From Tenacibaculum aiptasiae (GTDB lineage: Bacteria > Bacteroidota > Bacteroidia > Flavobacteriales > Flavobacteriaceae), in contig NZ_WAAU01000036.1 in the NCBI RefSeq assembly GCF_008806755.1, positions 1 to 64,000 on the forward strand: DNA of 64,000 bases. Direction: 5' to 3'. The notes under the pieces are model-generated. The model was not told the DNA's origin and ran no database searches. It saw only the letters and a program-made list of their open reading frames with translations. The position numbers and the translations under genes are program-made. Below, piece after piece: positions 34,101 through 42,189 of this stretch. How positions within the stretch are numbered: position 1 is the first letter of the stretch; the number at the start of each line of letters is the position of its first letter.

Positions 34101-35165
34101 TTAATAACGATAAACGATTGCATTAATACTCATTCCTGAGCCAACAGAAGCTAACATAATTACATCTCCTTTTTCTACCTTTTGATTCTCTATTTTACCT
34201 TTTAAAACTAAATCTAATAATGTAGGAACGGTAGCTACAGAACTATTTCCTAGCTTATGAATACTCATTGGCATAATACCTTCTGGAATAGGTTTTTTAT
34301 ATAGTCTAAAGAAACGTTTAATAATTGCTTCATCCATTTTTTCATTTGCTTGATGGATAAAAACTTTTTTTACTTCATCTATTGTTATTCCACTTTTATC
34401 TAAAGCTATTTTCATAGCGTTTGGCACATTGTTTAAAGCGAACTCGTAAATTTTACGACCGTGCATTTTTATGTATCGCACATCCTTATCGTGACTTTTA
34501 TTATAAGATTTACCGAAAAATAAATAGAAGGCTTCTTCTTTAGTAAATGTTTGACTAGCATGACTAATAATTCCAGATTCAGAACCTTCTTTAGCTTCAA
34601 CAACGCAAGCTCCAGCACCATCACTGTATATCATAGAATCTCTATCGTTTTGATCTACGACTCTGGATAGTGTTTCAGCACCTATAACTAAACATTTTTT
34701 TGCTATACCAGCTTTGATGAAGGCTTGTGCTTGAATAACTCCTTCTACCCAACCTGGACAACCAAATAAAATGTCGTAAGCTACACAGTTTGGGTTTTCT
34801 ATTCCTAATTTGTATTTAACTCTTGTGGCTAAACTAGGTAGGATATCGCTTTGAATTGCGTTACTCTTTACATCACCAAAGTTATGAGCTAAGATTATAT
34901 AATCTAGTTCTTCTGGATTTATATTAGCATCTTTTATGGCTTTCTGAGCAGCAAAATAACCTAAGTCAGAAGCATTATATTCATTTTTAGCATAGCGTCG
35001 TTCTTCAATCCCAGTAATTGATTTAAACTTTTCAATAATTACATCATTTGTACTAGGAAAATCAGATCCATCTTCATTCAAAAATTGATGATTAGAAAAC
35101 TCTGCATTTGTTTTTTGAATAGAGGTAATATATGTTCCTGTGCCTGTAATTACTGATGATGTCAT
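34101..35165 (-). CDS. FabH-like 3-oxoacyl-ACP synthase III
   Basis: The 354-residue thiolase-fold protein has the KAS III triad: Cys136 in DILFGCPGW, His in VFIHQANEKM and Asn in HKLGNSSVAT. KAS III enzymes condense an acyl-CoA or other acyl starter with malonyl-ACP. The sequence around the cysteine (FGCPGW) differs from the AACSGF of housekeeping FabH, so the starter may differ. No fab, aryl-polyene or flexirubin genes are adjacent. It lies alone next to guaA, and the substrate is unknown. Confidence 0.88.
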   Translation of the reverse strand: MTSSVITGTGTYITSIQKTNAEFSNHQFLNEDGSDFPSTNDVIIEKFKSITGIEERRYAKNEYNASDLGYFAAQKAIKDANINPEELDYIILAHNFGDVKSNAIQSDILPSLATRVKYKLGIENPNCVAYDILFGCPGWVEGVIQAQAFIKAGIAKKCLVIGAETLSRVVDQNDRDSMIYSDGAGACVVEAKEGSESGIISHASQTFTKEEAFYLFFGKSYNKSHDKDVRYIKMHGRKIYEFALNNVPNAMKIALDKSGITIDEVKKVFIHQANEKMDEAIIKRFFRLYKKPIPEGIMPMSIHKLGNSSVATVPTLLDLVLKGKIENQKVEKGDVIMLASVGSGMSINAIVYRY

Positions 35166-35323
35166 TAGAATTCTTTAAGGGTTAAAGAATACAAATAAAA
35201 CATTTTTAATTACATTAATACCTTAATTATCAGTCAATTTTTGAGAATTATCGAATTCTTAAAAAAGAGATAAATAATTATCTATTTAACAAAAAAAAGA
35301 GACCTTTTCTATGTTTGTTGTTT

Positions 35324-35806
35324 TTATAAATATGAACTATCAAAAGAAAAAGGCAATAAAGACAGTAATGATTCTGTTTTTACAATTTTACCAACCTCTC
35401 CCATAAAAAGAATCTCCATTGGTTCTTTTTGGTTGATTTCATATTCAGATAATGTTTGTCTACAAGCACCACAAGGCCCAACAGGTTTATCTACTTTTGT
35501 TTGGGTTGATGCAGCTGTTATAGCTAATTTTTTGATTTTTATTCCAGGGAATTCTGAGCCAATTTTCCAAATTCCGACTCTTTCAGCACACATACCAGAG
35601 GGATATGCAGCGTTTTCTTGATTATTTCCTAAAACAATTTCTCCATTTTCTAATAAAAAAGCAGCACCTACATTAAATTTAGAATAAGGAGCATAAGCCT
35701 TCGCTCTAGCTTCAACAGCTTTATTCATTAGAATTCTATCTTCCTGAGATAATTCTTCTACACTATTATAAATAACAGCTGAAGATTTTACTTCTATTTT
35801 TTCCAT
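35324..35806 (-). CDS. cdd: Cytidine deaminase
   Basis: The 160-residue protein has the zinc site of small tetrameric cytidine deaminases: Cys73-Ala-Glu75 in GMCAERVG, where Cys replaces the His of the large dimeric type, and Cys112/Cys115 in GPCGACRQ. YSKFNVGAAFL near residue 41 is the substrate-binding stretch. It deaminates cytidine and deoxycytidine in pyrimidine salvage. It lies downstream of porV, with a terminator between. An AATTTCGTAA motif lies upstream on its strand (about 35860-35869). Confidence 0.95.
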   Translation of the reverse strand: MEKIEVKSSAVIYNSVEELSQEDRILMNKAVEARAKAYAPYSKFNVGAAFLLENGEIVLGNNQENAAYPSGMCAERVGIWKIGSEFPGIKIKKLAITAASTQTKVDKPVGPCGACRQTLSEYEINQKEPMEILFMGEVGKIVKTESLLSLLPFSFDSSYL

Positions 35807-35826
35807 AAGAAATAGTATTGGTCAAA

Positions 35827-35851
35827 AAAAGCAGTCGTCAAGACTGCTTTT
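35827..35851 (-). terminator. Terminator after porV
   Basis: A perfect 10-bp stem (35827-35836 with 35842-35851) has a 5-nt loop, and on the minus strand a run of seven T follows. It separates porV from cdd. Confidence 0.8.
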
Positions 35852-35888
35852 AAATTATGTTACGAAATTAAAAAAAAAATACTAAATT

Positions 35889-36980
35889 TTAGTAATCTTC
35901 GTAGATTTCTCCTAAGTCAAATGATAAAGAGAATCTTAAAGTATTTTCTAATGGGTTATTTACAGCAGAAGTATTAACTAAATATGATAAATCTAAAGTA
36001 AATGATTTAGCTGTAAATCCTGCTCCTAAAGTGAAAAACTGGCGTTGACCTTTTTCTTCACTTTCATGAAAATAACCTGCTCTTGCTGCGAAAGCATTGT
36101 TGTATAAATACTCCGCACCTAAAGCCCATGTTACTTCTTTTAATTCTTCACCAAAGCTTCTATCTCCTAAAGAAGTAAACATTCCATCGAACCAGCCTCT
36201 AGTAGATTGTGTACTACTTGAAGGAACTAATAATTTTGTGAATTCTAAGTTTAAACCTAAAGTATTTTGACTATCAAAAATAAAGTCAAAACCACCTCCT
36301 AATTTAGCATTAGTAGGGATAAAATTTTCTTGTCCAGGAGTATATTCAACTTTAGGACCAATATTAGCAATATTAAAACCTAAACGATAACGACCATTGA
36401 AACTTCCATAATTTCTTTCATCAGATTGGTAATAACCAGAAATATCAACAGCAAATGAATTAACAGCGTCAATACTATTGTTAGTAACATCTAAATTAGA
36501 GTTTATGTATTTAAGTCCAATACCCATTGAAAATTTTTCACTTAATTTCATTGAGTATGTACCAGTAATAGCAAATTCACTTGGATTTGTATAGCCTAAA
36601 CTTTGAGCTAAATCTGTTGTAAGTTCTATTTTACCTAATGAGAAATATTTAACGTCAACACCCCAAGCAGCATTTTCTTTAAATCTATTTACATAAGAAG
36701 CATTTCCTATAAATATATCGTCTGTTAAATTACGCAACCAAGGAGTGTAGTTTAAACCAATACTTATTTTGTTTTGGTTAAAAGCTGTTTTAGCTGGGTT
36801 GTGAAAAATTGAAAATGCATCAGCTGATGTAGCTACACCTACATCTCCCATACCGCCAGCACGAGCGTCTGATGAAATTAATAAAAATGGAGTAGCTGTT
36901 GTGATTCCACTTGATGTTGATTGTGCTTTGATTTGAAGGGCAAAACATGCAAAAAACAATAAAATTGATAATTTTTTCAT
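35889..36980 (-). CDS. porV: Type IX secretion system outer-membrane protein PorV
   Basis: The 363-residue protein has a signal peptide (about 19 residues, ending KAQ) followed by the PorV N-terminal signature SSDARAGGMGDVG with FSIFHNPAK shortly after. The remainder is a beta-barrel with alternating short strands and a C-terminal aromatic strand. PorV (LptO) is the outer-membrane shuttle that receives type IX cargo and works with the sortase PorU. In Flavobacterium porU adjoins porV, but here no porU is present on either side. A TATATTTG -7 box lies 25 nt upstream. Confidence 0.92.
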   Translation of the reverse strand: MKKLSILLFFACFALQIKAQSTSSGITTATPFLLISSDARAGGMGDVGVATSADAFSIFHNPAKTAFNQNKISIGLNYTPWLRNLTDDIFIGNASYVNRFKENAAWGVDVKYFSLGKIELTTDLAQSLGYTNPSEFAITGTYSMKLSEKFSMGIGLKYINSNLDVTNNSIDAVNSFAVDISGYYQSDERNYGSFNGRYRLGFNIANIGPKVEYTPGQENFIPTNAKLGGGFDFIFDSQNTLGLNLEFTKLLVPSSSTQSTRGWFDGMFTSLGDRSFGEELKEVTWALGAEYLYNNAFAARAGYFHESEEKGQRQFFTLGAGFTAKSFTLDLSYLVNTSAVNNPLENTLRFSLSFDLGEIYEDY

Positions 36981-37004
36981 GTAAAAATTTGATTATTAGT
37001 TCGG

Positions 37005-37012
37005 CAAATATA
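37005..37012 (-). promoter_or_regulatory. -7 box of porV
   Basis: On the minus strand the sequence is TATATTTG followed by CC, a perfect TAnnTTTG, 24 nt from the porV start codon. No TTG is seen 19-21 nt upstream. Confidence 0.6.
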
Positions 37013-37305
37013 TGATTTTCTTAAAAAAATGCTAAAATCTGTTAAATTTTAACCACTATCTTAACGATCATAGGATAAAATTATTACATTTTTTTGAAGA
37101 ATAGTTAAAAATATTTTAAAATATTTTATTTCTGCCTTTTTTTTGTTTTTGAAAGTGAGAGTCTTAGATATTTATTGTGTAAAATAATAAAAATTAATGC
37201 TAGATATTTAATCTTTTTCTTAGATTCGTAATACTAAACTTAAAAAATGGTCGTTTGTAATCTTGCAAAGCAACTTTCTAATACGAGAAATTGTAGATAA
37301 ATTAG

Positions 37306-37335
37306 TTGTAAGAAATTAGAAATATTGTAAATTGC
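37306..37335 (+). promoter_or_regulatory. Candidate gldJ promoter
   Basis: TTG (37306-37308) is followed after 19 nt by TAAATTGC (37328-37335). Spacing is ideal, but the -7 box departs from TAnnTTTG by one base. The gldJ start is 26 nt downstream. Confidence 0.45.
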
Positions 37336-37361
37336 GGCACCCTTAAAATAGTTAAAAATAC

Positions 37362-39080
37362 ATGAAAAGTACCTTAAAATTATTTAGTTTGTTGGCTATC
37401 ACTAGCTTATTGATTACTTCTTGTAAAAGCAATAGAGGTGGTTCTAGTGATGTAGATCCTTTTACAGGATGGAGATTTAATGATCATAATTATGGAAATA
37501 TAATAAAAGGATCTTATAACCCTAATAAAGATGTTCCTATGAATATGGTTCATATTGAAGGAGGTACGTTTACAATGGGGTTAGTTCAAGATGACGTAAT
37601 GTTTGATTGGAATACTACTCCTAAGAAGATGCATGTTCGTTCATTTTATATGGATGAGACTGAAGTAACTAATTCTGCTTATGGTGCATTTATGCAGTAT
37701 ACTAAAAAAGTATTTCCACCAGAAGAAGCTCAATTTAAGAATATATATAAATCTGTTCTACCAGATACTTTAGTATGGAGAAAAGGATTAGGTAATACAA
37801 ATTTATTATCTGAAAGTTATTTAAGACATCCTTCTTATGCAGAATACCCTGTTGTCGGTGTTAGTTGGTTACAAGCAACTAAATATTGTAAATGGCGTAC
37901 AAATGCTGTTAACTTAAAGATTTTAATGGATAAAGGTGTGATAAAAAATATTTTTAAAGAAGATTCATTAAGCTTTAAAGGGAAGAACAATTTTGATACA
38001 GATACTTACTTAACAAATCCTTATGCTCTTTTTGATGGTGATTCGACTATTTATAAAAAAGGAATACCAGTACCAAGAAAAAAAGGAGATCCAAAGCCTA
38101 GTAAAGATGAGTTTTCTGGAAGACAAGTTACCTCTTCAGATGGTATTTTATCTCAAAAGTTTAGACTTCCAACAGAAGTAGAGTGGGAGTATGCTGCTAA
38201 AGCAATGTTTGAAAACAGAGAGTATAATAATATAAGAGGAAGAAAAAAGTATGCTTGGAATGGAAAGTATACTAGAGATAGAGATAAAAGAAGAAGAGGA
38301 GATCAATTAGCTAACTTCAAGCAAGGAAAAGGAGATTATAGTGGTATTGCTGGATGGAGTAGTGATATGTCAGATATTCCTAATGCAGTTAGAAGTTACC
38401 CTCCAAATGCTTTCGGATTATATGATATGTCTGGTAACGTTGCTGAATGGGTAGAAGATGTATATCGTCCAATTATTGATTCAGAAGCAAATGATTTCAA
38501 CTATTTTAGAGGTAACATATTCACAAAAAAGTTAATAGATCAAGATGGTAAAGTTGTAATCGTTGGAGATGAAATCGGTGATATTGAATATGATACTTTA
38601 GAAAACGGTAGAATTGTACCTAAAGATTTACCAGGAAGTGTAAAGTATATCCCAATTACAAAGGAAGATACTTACATGAGAAGAAATTACAACTTGGCTA
38701 ATAACTCTAGTTTAGGTGATGGAGATCAAGCTTCTTCTAAGAATTATGGATTAGACAAAGATCAACTAGATCCTAAATCTAGAATGTATAATTCACCTCA
38801 AAAACCAGAGTCTGAAAAAGATTCTTTAGGAAATGTTATCAATAACTATAAGTATGACGCTAAAACAAGAACAACTTTAATTAGTGATAAATCTAGAGTT
38901 TACAAAGGAGGTTCTTGGGCAGACAGAGAGTATTGGTTAGATCCAGCTCAAAGAAGATATTTCCCAGAGTATATGGCAACTAATTTTATTGGATTTAGAT
39001 GTGCTACAGATAAAATGGGACCTATGATGATGAACAAGAGAAAGACAGCAACACCAAAGTACGCTAAAAGAAGAAGATAG
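37362..39080 (+). CDS. gldJ: Gliding motility lipoprotein GldJ
   Basis: The 572-residue lipoprotein has its lipobox cysteine at Cys21 (ITSC) and a formylglycine-generating-enzyme-like domain: MVHIEGGTFTMG near residue 60, DETEVTNSAYGAFM near 105, FRLPTEVEWEYAAKA in the middle and GLYDMSGNVAEWVEDV. It ends with the family's YKGGSWADREYWLDPAQRR and GFRCA. In Flavobacterium GldJ is needed for gliding and for stability of type IX secretion components. The Lys/Arg-rich C-terminal tail (KRKTATPKYAKRRR) is conserved in motile species, as I recall. A terminator follows, then murF. Confidence 0.95.
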   Translation: MKSTLKLFSLLAITSLLITSCKSNRGGSSDVDPFTGWRFNDHNYGNIIKGSYNPNKDVPMNMVHIEGGTFTMGLVQDDVMFDWNTTPKKMHVRSFYMDETEVTNSAYGAFMQYTKKVFPPEEAQFKNIYKSVLPDTLVWRKGLGNTNLLSESYLRHPSYAEYPVVGVSWLQATKYCKWRTNAVNLKILMDKGVIKNIFKEDSLSFKGKNNFDTDTYLTNPYALFDGDSTIYKKGIPVPRKKGDPKPSKDEFSGRQVTSSDGILSQKFRLPTEVEWEYAAKAMFENREYNNIRGRKKYAWNGKYTRDRDKRRRGDQLANFKQGKGDYSGIAGWSSDMSDIPNAVRSYPPNAFGLYDMSGNVAEWVEDVYRPIIDSEANDFNYFRGNIFTKKLIDQDGKVVIVGDEIGDIEYDTLENGRIVPKDLPGSVKYIPITKEDTYMRRNYNLANNSSLGDGDQASSKNYGLDKDQLDPKSRMYNSPQKPESEKDSLGNVINNYKYDAKTRTTLISDKSRVYKGGSWADREYWLDPAQRRYFPEYMATNFIGFRCATDKMGPMMMNKRKTATPKYAKRRR

Positions 39081-39103
39081 TTTTATCTTTTAAATTATAA
39101 ATT

Positions 39104-39133
39104 AAACCTCATTGAAATTCAATGAGGTTTTTT
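39104..39133 (+). terminator. Terminator after gldJ
   Basis: A 10-bp perfect stem (39104-39113 with 39121-39130), with the inner GAAATTC pairing further, is followed by a T run. It shows that gldJ and murF are separate units and that murF cannot start at the in-frame TTG at 39112. Confidence 0.85.
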
Positions 39134-39144
39134 ATTTTTACAAC

Positions 39145-40398
39145 ATGGATGTAAAGGAATTATATAGGTTGTTTATTCAACATGGTTTAGTTGATACTGA
39201 TACAAGAAAAATAAGAAACAATTCGATTTTTTTTGCACTTAAAGGTGATAACTTTAATGGGAATAAATTTGCTTCTGATGCATTGGCAAAGGGAGCTAAA
39301 TATGCAGTTGTTGATGAAATTGAATATAAAACAAATGATAATGTAATTTTAGTAGATAATGTATTAAAGGCCTTACAAAATTTGGCTAATTATCATAGAA
39401 ATCAACTAAATATTCCAATAATTTCTTTAACAGGTAGTAACGGTAAGACTACGACAAAAGAGTTGATTAATGCAGTGCTATCTTGTAGATTTAGAACGAC
39501 AGCTACAAAAGGAAATTTGAATAACCATATAGGAGTTCCTTTAACACTACTTTCGATGAATTCTGACACTGAAATAGGAATTGTTGAAATGGGAGCTAAT
39601 CATCAAAAAGAAATTGCTTTTTTATCTAAGATTGTAGAACCAAACTATGGTTATATTACTAATTTTGGAAGTGCTCATTTAGAAGGTTTTGGGTCTATAG
39701 AAGGAGTAATTAAAGGTAAATCTGAATTATATGATTTTATTAGAGATTCTAAAGGAAAAGTTTTTTTAAACTCAGATGATCCAATTCAAATTGAAAAAAC
39801 TAAAGGAATAGATGTTATACGATTTGAAGAATCCATTAAATTTATTGATGCTAATCCATTCGTTAATTTAATTTTTAATGATGAAAAGATACACAGTAAG
39901 CTTATAGGAAGTTATAATTATGCAAATATAAGTGCAGCAATTACTATAGGTAGTTACTTTAAAGTATCAGAAAAAGAAATAAAAAAAGCTATTGAAAACT
40001 ACATTCCTTCTAATAATAGATCAGAAATTATAGAAACAGAAAACAACAAAATAATTTTAGATGCATATAATGCCAATCCTACAAGTATGAAAGCTGCTTT
40101 AGATAGTTTTATATTGTATAAATCTAACCATAAAACAATTGTTTTAGGGGATATGTTTGAGCTTGGGGATTATAGTGGGGTAGAACATCAAAAAATAGTT
40201 GATTACGTCTCTAAAGCTAAATTTTCTAATGTTTTGTTAGTTGGAAATAATTTTTTCGAAACAAAAACAAATCATCTCAAGTTTAAAACTTTAGAAGAGT
40301 TAAAAGAATATTTAACTAAAAAGCCAATTAAGGATAGTACAATCCTAATTAAAGGATCACGAGGAATTACTTTAGAAAAAATATTGCCATTTTGTTAA
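39145..40398 (+). CDS. murF: UDP-N-acetylmuramoyl-tripeptide:D-alanyl-D-alanine ligase
   Basis: The 417-residue Mur ligase has the N-terminal DTRKIRNNSIFFALKGD segment of MurF, the P-loop TGSNGKTTTKELI near residue 97, the GIVEMGANHQKEIA block and LDAYNANPTSMKAAL in the C-terminal domain. It adds D-Ala-D-Ala to UDP-MurNAc-tripeptide in the cytoplasm. The ATG at 39145 is chosen because an earlier TTG lies inside the terminator hairpin. Its stop overlaps by four bases the end of the convergent kinase gene. Confidence 0.95.
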   Translation: MDVKELYRLFIQHGLVDTDTRKIRNNSIFFALKGDNFNGNKFASDALAKGAKYAVVDEIEYKTNDNVILVDNVLKALQNLANYHRNQLNIPIISLTGSNGKTTTKELINAVLSCRFRTTATKGNLNNHIGVPLTLLSMNSDTEIGIVEMGANHQKEIAFLSKIVEPNYGYITNFGSAHLEGFGSIEGVIKGKSELYDFIRDSKGKVFLNSDDPIQIEKTKGIDVIRFEESIKFIDANPFVNLIFNDEKIHSKLIGSYNYANISAAITIGSYFKVSEKEIKKAIENYIPSNNRSEIIETENNKIILDAYNANPTSMKAALDSFILYKSNHKTIVLGDMFELGDYSGVEHQKIVDYVSKAKFSNVLLVGNNFFETKTNHLKFKTLEELKEYLTKKPIKDSTILIKGSRGITLEKILPFC

Positions 40399-41246
40399 AT
40401 GTCATTTTCCATATGGAATTTCACTAAGTTATCTATAGGACGTTGGATAACATCAGTAATAATTAGGTTGTTCTTGGAAGCTACATTTTCTAATATATCT
40501 ATAAAGTAGTATGCTATAGATCCTATAAAGTAAATTGGTGTTTCAGTTCCTTTCTGATATGGTAAAATTCTATATTTAAAAAACTCTTGAAAGCCTTTTT
40601 TAATAATTTTCTTAATGTACTTTTTATCTTTATAATCAAACATGAATTTAGCAAATGAAGCTAAATACATATTAGGATTGGGTTTCCTATATAGGTTCAA
40701 TTTAATATAGTCTGCATCAACATTAAATTCTTCTTCAAAAGATTTAGCAATTTTTTGAGGCATTTTCCTATAATAATAATCTTTTAATAATTGTTTACCA
40801 AAATAGTTACCGCTAGCTTCATCCATAATAGTATAACCTAATGAAGGAGTTATCATTTCCATATTATTGCCATCATAATAACAGCTATTAGACCCTGTCC
40901 CTAAAATACAAACAATGGCTGGGTTTTGAGCTGAACTAGCATACACAGCAGCTAACATATCTTCAGATATGTTTATAGATGCATTTGAGAAAATGGATTT
41001 TAAAACATCATGTAAAATTTTAATAGGTATAGCAGTTCCGCAACCAGCTCCATAAAAATGAATTGCTTCAACAGCTTCCTTAATGTTAATAAGCTGAAAT
41101 ATATTCTCAATTCTATTTAATAATTCTTCTTTTGAAACTACAGCTGGATTTAAACCTAATGTTCTTACTCTAAAAACTTCTTCTTTATTATTGTCTAAAG
41201 CAATCCAATCTGCTTTTGTAGAACCACCATCAGCTATTAAAATCAT
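40395..41246 (-). CDS. BadF/BadG-family N-acetylhexosamine kinase
   Basis: The 283-residue ASKHA-fold kinase has the phosphate-1 motif LIADGGSTKADW at the N-terminus, GAGCGTAIP near residue 67 and CILGTGSNSCYYDG near 108. Homologues include N-acetylglucosamine kinase and the MurNAc/GlcNAc kinase MurK, so a role in amino-sugar or cell-wall sugar salvage is likely. It has a full promoter upstream. The gene converges on murF, overlapping it by four bases at the stop codons. Confidence 0.85.
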   Translation of the reverse strand: MILIADGGSTKADWIALDNNKEEVFRVRTLGLNPAVVSKEELLNRIENIFQLINIKEAVEAIHFYGAGCGTAIPIKILHDVLKSIFSNASINISEDMLAAVYASSAQNPAIVCILGTGSNSCYYDGNNMEMITPSLGYTIMDEASGNYFGKQLLKDYYYRKMPQKIAKSFEEEFNVDADYIKLNLYRKPNPNMYLASFAKFMFDYKDKKYIKKIIKKGFQEFFKYRILPYQKGTETPIYFIGSIAYYFIDILENVASKNNLIITDVIQRPIDNLVKFHMENDI

Positions 41247-41267
41247 TATATTTTATTTAGTTTTGCT

Positions 41268-41298
41268 CAAATATATACTATCATAATTAGTTGCACAA
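41268..41298 (-). promoter_or_regulatory. Promoter of the BadF-type kinase gene
   Basis: On the minus strand TTG (41296-41298), a 20-nt spacer and TATATTTG (41268-41275) form a complete -33/-7 promoter. The start codon is 21 nt downstream. Confidence 0.75.
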
Positions 41299-41373
41299 TA
41301 GTTGTATTAATCTCAATCGATTTCGTAATAAAAAAAGGTGTAATTTTTGTTTAGTTAAGGTGGATTATTAGTT

Positions 41374-41381
41374 TAAATTTG
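41374..41381 (+). promoter_or_regulatory. -7 box of the tyrosine phosphatase gene
   Basis: TAAATTTG matches TAnnTTTG; a TTG at 41347-41349 is 24 nt upstream, slightly beyond the usual spacing. An ATTTCGTAA motif shared with other promoter regions lies at about 41325. The start codon is 28 nt downstream. Confidence 0.5.
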
Positions 41382-41409
41382 TAAAATAATTAAGAGATAA
41401 AAATAAAAT

Positions 41410-42147
41410 ATGTTGTTTTTTAAGAAAAAAGAGATTCCTTTAAATGAACTGTTTCCTGATGGATTTATAGATATCCATTCTCATTTACTTCCTGGGATTG
41501 ATGATGGAGCAAAAGATTTAGAAAATTCAATTTCTTTGATAACTAAGATGTATTCTTATGGTATTAAAAACTTTATTACTACACCACATGTTTTAGGAGA
41601 TGTATATCCAAACTCTTCTAAAACGATAAAAGATAAATTAGAAATAGTTAGAGCAGAGCTAAAAAAACAAGGTTTCGATGATATAAAGATTAACGCAGCA
41701 GCAGAATATATGATGGACGAACAATTCGTTGAAAGATTAAAAGCTGATGATATTCTAACTTTAAAAGACAATTATATTTTGGTTGAAATGTCATATTTTA
41801 ATGCCCCTTATAATTTATATGATGTTTTATTTGAAATTCAGTTAAAAGGTTATAAACCTGTCTTAGCTCATCCAGAGCGTTATAATTTTTATCATAATGA
41901 TTTTCAGAATTTTTATAAATTAAAAAAAGCAGGATGTGTTTTTCAATTAAACTTATTGTCATTAACTGAACAATACGGAAAAGGAGTACAGAAAACAGCT
42001 CAAAAATTATTAAAAGAGAATATGTATGATTTTGTTGGGACAGATACACATCATCATAATCATCTTAAGTTGTTAAATAAAATAGGTACAGTTAAAATAA
42101 GAAAGCAAATTGAACATTTGTTAAACAATAATAAAAAGTTCTTATAA
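41410..42147 (+). CDS. CpsB/YwqE-type tyrosine-protein phosphatase (PHP family)
   Basis: The 245-residue protein has the PHP metal-binding motif DIHSHLLPGIDDG near residue 22, TTPHV near 57, LAHPERYNF near 154 and GTDTHHHNH near 213, typical of Mn-dependent polysaccharide phosphatases. It should dephosphorylate the tyrosine-rich tail of the kinase encoded by the convergent neighbour and so control polymer export. The genes face each other across a shared terminator. Confidence 0.92.
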   Translation: MLFFKKKEIPLNELFPDGFIDIHSHLLPGIDDGAKDLENSISLITKMYSYGIKNFITTPHVLGDVYPNSSKTIKDKLEIVRAELKKQGFDDIKINAAAEYMMDEQFVERLKADDILTLKDNYILVEMSYFNAPYNLYDVLFEIQLKGYKPVLAHPERYNFYHNDFQNFYKLKKAGCVFQLNLLSLTEQYGKGVQKTAQKLLKENMYDFVGTDTHHHNHLKLLNKIGTVKIRKQIEHLLNNNKKFL

Positions 42148-42184
42148 ATAAAAAAGGAAGCAATTTGCTTCCTTTTTTATTTAT
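42144..42184. terminator. Long bidirectional terminator between phosphatase and kinase genes
   Basis: Twenty base pairs match perfectly (42144-42163 with 42165-42184) with an A-rich left arm and a T-rich right arm. The hairpin overlaps the phosphatase stop codon and ends six bases before the kinase stop. Confidence 0.9.
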
Positions 42185-42189
42185 AATTA

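Larger units (their letters stand above)
36981..37361. other. 381-nt divergent intergenic region between porV and gldJ
   Basis: Apart from the two promoter candidates annotated separately, the region is AT-rich with long A and T runs and has no open frame of useful length. I saw no remnant of porU, a gene of more than 3 kb that in Flavobacterium lies between porV and gldJ. Confidence 0.6.

Noticed and set aside
35236..35260. Small hairpin AGAATT/AATTCT upstream of the cdd-side gap
   Set aside because: Only six base pairs with no T run in either useful direction; not distinguishable from chance in this AT-rich gap.
39112..39144. Upstream TTG start for murF
   Set aside because: It lies inside the gldJ terminator hairpin and adds residues foreign to MurF.
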